From positions 1-5,304 of the forward strand of contig JAITEK010000053.1 in assembly GCA_031282085.1 (NCBI GenBank): a DNA stretch of 5,304 nucleotides. The letters run 5' to 3'. The notes below the pieces were generated by a model. That model was not told the origin of the DNA, did not search any database, and was given only the letters and a program-made list of their open reading frames with translations. Below are positions 1 to 5,014 of this stretch, piece after piece; position 1 is the stretch's first letter, and every line of letters starts with the position of its first letter. The translations under genes were made by a program, and so were the position numbers. The stretch is from Coriobacteriales bacterium (GTDB lineage: Bacteria > Actinomycetota > Coriobacteriia > Coriobacteriales > UBA8131).

Positions 1-197
1 CTCCCATCCAACGCCGGCAGGGCCACCGCGCCCTCTGTGCGGATGCGCTCAAAATCCTGTGCCAGGCGATGGCGTAAGTCATTGATGGCGACCGTGTCGT
101 TGGGCGGCACCTGCGCTGGTGGGATAAGCAGCAGGATGCCCGTCAGCCCTGCGCAGATGAGCGCTATCATCGCAAGTATGTACCAACGGATACGCAT
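1..197 (-). CDS. Sensor histidine kinase, N-terminal fragment (runs off window)
   Basis: Seen: an open frame starting with ATG at 197 gives 65 residues up to the window edge. It begins MRIRWYILAMIALICAG, with a hydrophobic membrane segment at about residues 5-26, then a polar, probably extracytoplasmic stretch with charged helical character (residues about 38-54, including DLRHRLAQDFERIR). AGGG about 5 nt before the ATG can serve as ribosome binding site; an in-frame GTG two codons upstream (203) is an alternative start. Context: it begins 12 bp after the stop of an OmpR-type response regulator on the same strand, the usual regulator-kinase operon order, so both are probably co-transcribed and translationally close. 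Inference: a membrane-bound sensor kinase that phosphorylates that regulator. The dimerisation/His-phosphotransfer and ATPase domains would lie outside the window, so the kinase identity comes from gene order and the N-terminal anchor only. The signal sensed cannot be told. Confidence 0.7.
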   Translation of the reverse strand, partial: MRIRWYILAMIALICAGLTGILLLIPPAQVPPNDTVAINDLRHRLAQDFERIRTEGAVALPALDG

Positions 198-209
198 GTT
201 CACCCTGCG

Positions 210-962
210 TCAGGGCTGTGGATACTGCGGCTCGGCCTCGCCGAACGCGGCATGACGGAGTGGGACGGGCTCAACCTCGGGCGCCTCAAGCAGGTAGCCC
301 GTGCCCCAGACGGTCTTGATGAGCCGTGGGTTCTGAGGGTCCTCCTCAAGTTTCTCCCGCAGATGTCGGACGTGCACGTTCAAGGTGCCGTCGCCGGTGA
401 TGGCGTTGCCCCACACCTGGGCAAACAGCTCCGCCTTGGGCACTACGCGTCCGCGGTTGCGCACCAGATAGGCGAGCAGCTTAAACTCCATGGTCTTGAG
501 GTTGAGGTCAGCCCCGTCGCGAAAGACCCTGCCGGCGCGCAGGTCAACGGCATTGTACCCCAGCCGCACAACCCCCTCGACCCCGTCATCGGCGTCGGCC
601 ACGCACCGCTTCAATACTGCTTTTACCTTGGCGAGCAGCACGCCGAGGGAGTAGGGCTTCTGGATGTAGTCGTCACCGCCGACGTTGAGAGCCAAAAGCA
701 CGTCGTCGTCGCCGCCACGGGCGCTGATGAACAGGATGGGGATGGTGAAGCGCTGCCGCAGCTCCTTGCAGAGGGTAAAACCCGAGCCGTCTTGCAGGTT
801 GATGTCGAGCAGGATGAGGTCGGTTGTGTGCTCGGCGAAGAACTCCCGGCAACCTTGGGCGCTGGGCACCCAGGCGCAGCTGACGTCGAACATATTGAAG
901 TATTCGCAGGTGCTCTGCGAGAGGGCTTCCTCGTCATCGACGATAAGGCAGTTGTACCGCAT
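210..962 (-). CDS. OmpR/PhoB-family two-component response regulator
   Basis: A cytoplasmic transcription factor of 250 residues, normal for the family or slightly long. Receiver domain at about 1-119: acidic pair D9-D10 in LIVDDE, phospho-acceptor D53 in LILLDINL, switch residue S80 in FISAR, and conserved K102 in QKPY. A short acidic linker (about 120-131) leads to a winged-helix DNA-binding domain at about 132-226, with the recognition-helix pattern TLNVHVRHLREKLE and the wing KTVWGTGYLLE. All residues needed for phosphorylation are present. Residues 227-250 form a proline- and glutamate-rich tail beyond the usual end. The ATG at 962 is preferred because it places LIVDDE at the normal distance and has GGAG about 10 nt upstream; a GTG at 971, adding three residues, is possible but its GGAG is only one base away. 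It is followed by the putative kinase gene and is divergent from the EFR1-type gene, a possible target. Its regulon is unknown. Confidence 0.95.
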   Translation of the reverse strand: MRYNCLIVDDEEALSQSTCEYFNMFDVSCAWVPSAQGCREFFAEHTTDLILLDINLQDGSGFTLCKELRQRFTIPILFISARGGDDDVLLALNVGGDDYIQKPYSLGVLLAKVKAVLKRCVADADDGVEGVVRLGYNAVDLRAGRVFRDGADLNLKTMEFKLLAYLVRNRGRVVPKAELFAQVWGNAITGDGTLNVHVRHLREKLEEDPQNPRLIKTVWGTGYLLEAPEVEPVPLRHAAFGEAEPQYPQP

Positions 963-999
963 GGCGTCCACGCTCCACTTCGGGGCTTTCCCACTGGCA

Positions 1000-1051
1000 C
1001 GGCGTTTGCACAGGAACGATCGTGTCCCTCGTCAGCATAGCCCAAACGCCG
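1000..1051. repeat. Inverted repeat with 9-bp perfect arms upstream of the response regulator
   Basis: CGGCGTTTG at 1000-1008 is matched by its exact reverse complement CAAACGCCG at 1043-1051, with 34 bp between. Inside lies a near-palindrome, GGAACGATCGTGTCC (1013-1027), built on the perfect 8-bp palindrome ACGATCGT with one extra G breaking the outer symmetry. The structure sits 38-89 bp before the regulator start codon, so it may be an operator in the promoter region or a 5' UTR stem. No T-run follows either arm, so a terminator is unlikely. The role is inferred from position only. Confidence 0.5.
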
Positions 1052-1084
1052 GACAAGGGGAAGCACCGTGGCTGGTCCTGTCGC

Positions 1085-1139
1085 GCGCTGGTTGCTACCG
1101 TTTGCCGTTGCCGGGGCGCTGGTTTCTTACCGTTTGCCG
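1085..1139. repeat. Imperfect tandem direct repeat (about 32-bp period) in the divergent intergenic region
   Basis: Two copies share GCGCTGGTT, a 2- or 3-base variable joint, then TACCGTTTGCCG. Copy one is 1085-1107 and copy two 1116-1139; TACCGTTTGCCG starts at 1096 and again at 1128, 32 bp apart, about three helical turns. The two copies fall in different reading frames, which argues for conservation at the DNA level rather than a repeated peptide. OmpR-family regulators commonly bind direct repeats, so this is a candidate operator for the adjacent regulator, but the binding is not demonstrated by the sequence. Confidence 0.55.
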
Positions 1140-1204
1140 CCGCATCTGGTCGCAGACATGGTGGCGTGTCACATGGAGGCGGCGCGCGTGGTACCGTATC
1201 GCTC

Positions 1205-2020
1205 ATGGGAGAGATGTGTGCGATTTACTATTTCAGTGCTACTGGCAATTCCCTTGCCGTGGCACTTGAGCTTGCCCAAAAACTGGACGCCCCGCCGCCC
1301 ATCTCCATCCCGGGCAGTCTTATCCTCGACGATCCCTACGCCGCCGCCCGCGAGGCGTCCCAGGTGGGTTTTGTGTTCCCGGTGCATCGCGCCACCCTGC
1401 CGGAGATGGTGCGGGGCTTCATAAAGCAGATGCCTAAGCGGCCCGATTGCTACTACTTTGCCATCTCAACGTATACGATCTTCGGCTGCAACGAGTTTTG
1501 GGACATCGACGAGCTCCTCGGCGCGGATGGCAGCTTCCTCAACTACGCGGCTGGCGTTAAGACCATGGGGAGCGTCGGCCTTATCGACCCCGACTCCCGC
1601 ACCATGGCGCGCCGCCTCGCGTCCATGACCGAGCAGGTCGGCGAGATTGCCGAGGCGGTGGGCAACTACCAGGAGAACTGCTTCACGCGCTCATCCAAAC
1701 TCCTCGGCAACCTGGTGAAGACCTACACCGACGTGCTGCGTCGCGCCATTGTCTTTAGGGTCGACCGGCGCTGCACAAAATGCGGTATCTGCGCCCAGGT
1801 CTGCCCCGCGCAGAACATCACGATAAGCGAGGAGGACGGGGCCGCGCCCACGCGCTCGGACCGATGCGAAGCGTGCTACGCCTGCATCCATTGGTGCCCC
1901 GCCAACGCGATTGCCGCCAACAGCCGCCTGCACAGCCATTACCATCACCCTCACATCAAGCCCGAGCAGCTCAACCCCTCCCGCGTCGCCGCGAGCGAAC
2001 AGGGTACCCCGCTGTCGTAG
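1205..2020 (+). CDS. EFR1-family flavodoxin-ferredoxin fusion protein (2[4Fe-4S])
   Basis: A predicted cytoplasmic electron-transfer protein of 271 residues. The N-terminal flavodoxin-like domain (about 5-160) opens with IYYFSATGNS, whose S11-A12-T13-G14-N15-S16 is the FMN-phosphate loop, followed by GFVFPVH (about 59) and an ISTYTIFG strand-loop (87-94). The C-terminal ferredoxin domain has two complete Cx2Cx2Cx3C sets: C190, C193, C196, C200 and C221, C224, C227, C231, giving two [4Fe-4S] clusters by the usual cross-ligation. A His-rich tail (H243, H245, H247, H248, H250) follows. The architecture matches what is annotated as EFR1-family ferrodoxin in anaerobes; the partner and physiological role are not known to me. 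The start is uncertain: neither the ATG at 1205 nor the one at 1214 has a well-spaced Shine-Dalgarno, and the frame stays open back to a GTG at 1022, but homology begins only at the AIYYFS segment. It may share a transcript with ligA, 74 bp downstream. Confidence 0.88.
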   Translation: MGEMCAIYYFSATGNSLAVALELAQKLDAPPPISIPGSLILDDPYAAAREASQVGFVFPVHRATLPEMVRGFIKQMPKRPDCYYFAISTYTIFGCNEFWDIDELLGADGSFLNYAAGVKTMGSVGLIDPDSRTMARRLASMTEQVGEIAEAVGNYQENCFTRSSKLLGNLVKTYTDVLRRAIVFRVDRRCTKCGICAQVCPAQNITISEEDGAAPTRSDRCEACYACIHWCPANAIAANSRLHSHYHHPHIKPEQLNPSRVAASEQGTPLS

Positions 2021-2083
2021 CGCCCCCCGCGATGTGGTAATCTTTGCTGAGGATGTTGAGAGGGTTCGGCATCCAGAACAGCG

Positions 2084-2090
2084 AAAGGTG
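2084..2090 (+). promoter_or_regulatory. Ribosome binding site setting the ligA start
   Basis: AAAGGTG ends four bases before the ATG at 2095. The frame also opens at a TTG at 2044 and an ATG at 2053, but neither has a comparable site, and the extra residues do not resemble LigA N-termini. The ATG at 2095 is therefore the supported start. Confidence 0.65.
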
Positions 2091-2094
2091 CAGG

Positions 2095-4302
2095 ATGGAT
2101 ACACTCTCTTTGGAGGAGGCCCGCGCGCGCGCGCAGCAGCTGCGGGAGGAAATCGATTATCACAGCTACCGGTATTACGCGCTCGATGAACCCGAGATAA
2201 GCGACGCCGCTTTTGACTCGCTCATGCGCGAGTTGCAGGCGTTGGAGCGGCGGTGGCCCGAGATCGTGATACCGACGTCGCCGACGCAACGTGTGGGGGG
2301 TTTTGTGCTCGGTGAGGCCTTTGAACCGGTGACGCATGCCCAGCGCATGTACTCGCTCGACAACGCAATGGACTTGGATGAGTTGGACGCCTGGCTTGCC
2401 CGCACGCGGCAGGCGGCGGCTGAGCTGGGGGTGGGGAGTGCAGGGGGTGAGGGCGCCGAGCTCGCCTACGTCTGCGAGCTCAAGATAGACGGCTCCTCCC
2501 TGGCGCTGACCTACCGCGACGGCGAGCTCATCCGCGTAGCAACCCGCGGTGACGGCACTACCGGCGAGAACGTAACAGCCAACGCCCGCACCGTGCGCGA
2601 CATCCCTCTGCGTCTGCGCACGGCACTGTCCGGCGAGTTGGAGGTGCGCGGCGAGATATATATGCCGCATGCGAGCTTTGAGCGCCTCAACGAGGCGATG
2701 CACGCCGAGGCCGAGCAGAGCGGCAAAGCCCCGCGGCTGTTTGCCAATCCGCGCAATGCGGCCGCCGGTTCGCTGCGTCAGAAAGACCCTCGCGTTACCG
2801 CGAGCCGTGACCTGGCAACCTTTATGTACGCGCTGGCAGACAATGGGGCCGTACCCGTGCAAAGCCAGTGGGAGCTGCTCGAGTGGCTGCATGGTGCGGG
2901 CTTTCACGTGAATCCCACCATCGCGCGTTGCTCGACCGAGCAGGAGGTTCACGACTTTTGCGTGCGGGCCATCGAGCAGCGCTCCGCTCTGGCCTACGAC
3001 ATAGATGGCGTGGTGGTAAAGGTCGATAGCTTTGCGCTGCAACGTGCGCTCGGCTTTACGGCAAAAGCCCCCCGCTGGGCTATCGCTTTTAAGTTCCCCC
3101 CTGAGGAGAAGACAACCGTCCTGCGTTCCATCGTGGTGCAGGTGGGCCGAACCGGCGTACTCACGCCGGTAGCGGAGTTTGACCCAGTGCTTGTGGCAGG
3201 CTCAACCGTCGCGCGCGCGACCCTCCACAACCTCGATGAGGTGCGGCGTAAGGACGTGCGTGTGGGGGACACCATTATCATCCGCAAGGCCGGCGACGTT
3301 ATCCCCGAGGTGTTAGGCGCCATCGGCTCGCTGCGCCCTGCGGGCGCCGAGCTGTGGGATATGCCGGGTGAGTGCCCCTCCTGCGGCTCTCCCGTCTTTC
3401 GGGATGAGGACGGAGTTGCCTACCGCTGCAACTCTGCCGAATGTCCCGCTCAGCGTCTTGAGCGCCTGAGTCATTGGGTGAGCCGTGGCGCGTTGGATAT
3501 AGACGGGCTGGGGCCGAAGATCATCGAGAAGCTGGTTGAGAGCGGTCTGGTTACTGATGTGGCGGGTTTCTATCGCCTGAGTGCTGCGCAGCTTGCCGCT
3601 CTGGAGACCGGCGAGGAGAAGTACGTGCGGGCGATGCCGCCTGAGCGCCGTGAACTTTTGGGCGACTGGGAGAAGGAACCCGTGCTGCTCGGTGAGACCG
3701 TAGCGGCCAAGATATACGAGCAGATACAGGCCAGCAAGACCCGCCCCTTCGCGCGCGTACTTTTTGGCCTGGGCGTGCGCAACGTGGGCAAGACCGTTGC
3801 CGATACCATCTGCCGCGCCTTCCCCTCAGCCGATGCGCTGACAGCGGCCACGGAGGAGGACCTTACGCAGATAGAGGGCGTGGGGCCGGTTATCGCGCGA
3901 ACCGTTGTGCAGTTCTTTGCGACGCCGGACAACAGGCGTCTTGTTGAGGACCTTAAAGCGGCGGGGCTTACGCTTGAGCGACGCGTTGGCGTGGCGGGTG
4001 TGGCGGGTGTGGGTGCAGCCAGCGCGGATGGCGCCGCGACGGGGGAGGAGCCTCCCCAGACGCTTGCGGGTCTCACCTTCGTGCTCACCGGCAGCCTGGA
4101 GAGGCACACGCGCGACGAGGCCGAGGAGATACTGCGCTCCCTCGGCGCAAAAGCCTCCGGCTCCGTCTCGGCAAAGACCTCCTATGTGGTGGCAGGCCCC
4201 GGCGCTGGCTCCAAACTCACTAAGGCACAACAACTGGGCGTCCCCATCCTCGACGAGGCCGCTCTCGACCACATCCTTGCAACCGGCGAACCACCTGCGT
4301 AA
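2095..4302 (+). CDS. ligA: NAD+-dependent DNA ligase LigA
   Basis: Seals 3'-OH/5'-phosphate nicks in duplex DNA using NAD+, releasing NMN, in replication (Okazaki fragments) and repair. At 735 residues it is longer than typical LigA (about 670). Domain Ia, the NMN-binding part, is at about 20-55 (Y27, Y28, D37, D41; F40 where E. coli has Tyr). The adenylation domain carries CELKIDG with the adenylated lysine K130, RGDGTTGENVTAN, VRGEIY, DGVVVKV with K309, and FKFPPEEKTT with K333. After the OB fold comes a zinc finger with C427, C430, C445 and C450, then helix-hairpin-helix repeats (about 458-625), a VAG-rich linker (about 628-652), and a C-terminal BRCT domain (about 655-733). All catalytic residues are intact, so the enzyme should be active. 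Residues about 504-533 form an insertion relative to E. coli LigA inside the HhH region. The overhang between the EFR1-type gene and ligA shows no convincing promoter. Confidence 0.98.
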   Translation: MDTLSLEEARARAQQLREEIDYHSYRYYALDEPEISDAAFDSLMRELQALERRWPEIVIPTSPTQRVGGFVLGEAFEPVTHAQRMYSLDNAMDLDELDAWLARTRQAAAELGVGSAGGEGAELAYVCELKIDGSSLALTYRDGELIRVATRGDGTTGENVTANARTVRDIPLRLRTALSGELEVRGEIYMPHASFERLNEAMHAEAEQSGKAPRLFANPRNAAAGSLRQKDPRVTASRDLATFMYALADNGAVPVQSQWELLEWLHGAGFHVNPTIARCSTEQEVHDFCVRAIEQRSALAYDIDGVVVKVDSFALQRALGFTAKAPRWAIAFKFPPEEKTTVLRSIVVQVGRTGVLTPVAEFDPVLVAGSTVARATLHNLDEVRRKDVRVGDTIIIRKAGDVIPEVLGAIGSLRPAGAELWDMPGECPSCGSPVFRDEDGVAYRCNSAECPAQRLERLSHWVSRGALDIDGLGPKIIEKLVESGLVTDVAGFYRLSAAQLAALETGEEKYVRAMPPERRELLGDWEKEPVLLGETVAAKIYEQIQASKTRPFARVLFGLGVRNVGKTVADTICRAFPSADALTAATEEDLTQIEGVGPVIARTVVQFFATPDNRRLVEDLKAAGLTLERRVGVAGVAGVGAASADGAATGEEPPQTLAGLTFVLTGSLERHTRDEAEEILRSLGAKASGSVSAKTSYVVAGPGAGSKLTKAQQLGVPILDEAALDHILATGEPPA

Positions 4303-4377
4303 CGAGGCGCAACCGCGGCAACAGTGTGTCGCACTGTCGCGCACGAATTCAAAAAAAGTGATACCAACATCTGGCGG

Positions 4378-4405
4378 ATGACCTGAGCTTACGGTACTAT
4401 ATGAT
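4378..4405 (+). promoter_or_regulatory. Candidate promoter for the small membrane protein gene
   Basis: ATGACC (4378-4383) resembles a -35 box at four of six positions, and TATGAT (4400-4405) a -10 box at five of six, with a 16-bp spacer. Transcription would start near 4412, leaving a leader of about 67 nt. This lies in a locally AT-richer stretch of the 176-bp gap after ligA. An overlapping TACTAT (4395-4400) is an alternative -10. The call is by consensus resemblance only. Confidence 0.35.
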
Positions 4406-4478
4406 GTGCACTTTTCGTTGAGTGGACGAGGTGCTTGGGGGTAATGTCGTATAGGGCTTATGAAGGAAAGAGGAAATC

Positions 4479-4835
4479 ATGTCAGACTTTGACAACCAGC
4501 AACAACCACCCGCACCACCCGCATCGGAGCAGCCATTCGCACCACCGGCGCCTCCCGTGCCGCAGCCAGCCGCACAGCCCGCGAACAAAAACATCGCCAT
4601 AACTGCTTTGGTGCTTGGCATTGTCGGTCTTGTGGGAATGTGGTTCTGGCTTTGGATCGGGATAATAGGTGGCATCGGCGCCATTGCTGCATCACGCAGG
4701 GCTGCCAAGATAGAAAAGTCGGGCATTACAACAGCTGCGCTCGTGTTGGGTATTATCTCGCTTTCGCTCTCTGTTGTTTTGTGGGTAGTGAACATCATAT
4801 TCGCCGCAGCGTTGTTGTCATCGCTTTCGTTCTAA
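4479..4835 (+). CDS. Small proline-rich, two-hydrophobic-segment membrane protein, DUF4190-like
   Basis: A 118-residue protein with no catalytic motif. Residues 7-35 are rich in Pro, Ala and Gln and should be flexible. Two hydrophobic segments follow: about 39-71, with a Trp-rich MWFWLW centre and many glycines, and about 83-114. They are joined by a short basic loop, SRRAAKIEKSG (72-82). Both segments open with a similar pattern (ITALVLGIVGL at 41-51, TTAALVLGIISL at 84-95), the layout I associate with DUF4190 proteins of Gram-positive bacteria, whose function is not established. There is no cleavable signal peptide; the Pro-rich part probably lies in the cytoplasm ahead of a membrane hairpin, though topology is uncertain. 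The ATG is supported by AGAGGA with suitable spacing. With its own candidate promoter and a terminator hairpin 38 nt after the stop, it looks monocistronic. Its position between ligA and groES gives no functional hint. Confidence 0.85.
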   Translation: MSDFDNQQQPPAPPASEQPFAPPAPPVPQPAAQPANKNIAITALVLGIVGLVGMWFWLWIGIIGGIGAIAASRRAAKIEKSGITTAALVLGIISLSLSVVLWVVNIIFAAALLSSLSF

Positions 4836-4873
4836 AAATCTAAGTCTCCCATTATAAGATTACAGTTGCATGA

Positions 4874-4904
4874 CAAGGGGAGGGAACCGGGTTCCCTCCC
4901 CTTG
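4874..4904 (+). terminator. Strong hairpin terminator after the small membrane protein gene
   Basis: A perfect 14-bp stem: CAAGGGGAGGGAAC (4874-4887), loop CGG, and GTTCCCTCCCCTTG (4891-4904). It begins 38 nt after the stop codon and separates this gene from groES. The following bases (CATTAT) are only partly T-rich, so the canonical U-tract is poor; the very stable GC-rich stem is the main evidence. The reverse strand has no U-tract either. Confidence 0.72.
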
Positions 4905-4929
4905 CATTATCCCCCGTATGGAGTATCAT
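4902..4929 (+). promoter_or_regulatory. Candidate groES promoter
   Basis: TTGCAT (4902-4907) as -35 and TATCAT (4924-4929) as -10, separated by 16 bp, fit a housekeeping-sigma promoter (four of six and five of six matches). The start would be near 4936, a few bases before CIRCE, the usual arrangement for HrcA repression. The -35 box overlaps the last three bases of the upstream terminator stem. Consensus resemblance and position relative to CIRCE are the only evidence. Confidence 0.45.
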
Positions 4930-4939
4930 TCACACTCCG

Positions 4940-4966
4940 TTAGCACTCTACATCTTTGAGTGCTAA
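4940..4966 (+). promoter_or_regulatory. CIRCE operator (HrcA binding site) of groES
   Basis: TTAGCACTC (4940-4948), a 9-bp spacer and GAGTGCTAA (4958-4966): a perfect match to the CIRCE consensus in both arms and spacer length. HrcA binds this element and represses chaperone operons; GroEL availability adjusts HrcA activity, so expression rises on heat or misfolding stress. It sits 48 bp before the groES start codon, within or at the start of the predicted leader. No HspR-type HAIR motif was seen nearby. Confidence 0.97.
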
Positions 4967-4998
4967 TGCTCTGTTGAGACACATTCCAATCGATTTTG

Positions 4999-5006
4999 AA
5001 GGAGGT
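4999..5006 (+). promoter_or_regulatory. Consensus Shine-Dalgarno of groES
   Basis: AAGGAGGT is fully complementary to the 16S rRNA 3' end and lies eight bases before the ATG at 5015. The nearer ATG at 5008, only one base away, is in another frame and stops after five codons, so this spacing fixes the groES start. Confidence 0.9.
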
Positions 5007-5014
5007 CATGGTAC

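Noticed and set aside
252..1040. 262-codon plus-strand open frame opposite the response regulator
   Set aside because: It is the antisense shadow of a clear receiver/winged-helix protein; high GC content leaves long open frames on the opposite strand, and its product shows no domain logic.
1022..1204. N-terminal extension of the EFR1-type protein back to a GTG at 1022
   Set aside because: The extra 61 residues look nothing like a flavodoxin start, cross the repeat-rich intergenic DNA and lack a ribosome site; family similarity begins just after 1205.
1931..1960. His-rich C-terminal tail of the EFR1-type protein as a metal-binding site
   Set aside because: Short His-Pro-containing tails after the ferredoxin domain fit what I recall of the family; five histidines alone do not support a separate metal site.
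1951..3042. 363-codon minus-strand open frame opposite the EFR1-type gene end and ligA
   Set aside because: It lies opposite conserved ligA catalytic motifs and spans the intergenic gap; no recognisable domain, consistent with a GC-driven shadow.
4321..4357. Hairpin ACAGTG/CACTGT with a nearby A7 run after ligA as a terminator
   Set aside because: The stem is only six bp, and the run is A on the coding strand; on the minus strand the T-run would precede the hairpin. It fits a terminator on neither strand.
4460..4492. Ten-codon upstream frame overlapping the start of the small membrane protein gene
   Set aside because: No ribosome site of its own; the purine-rich stretch inside it serves the ATG at 4479.
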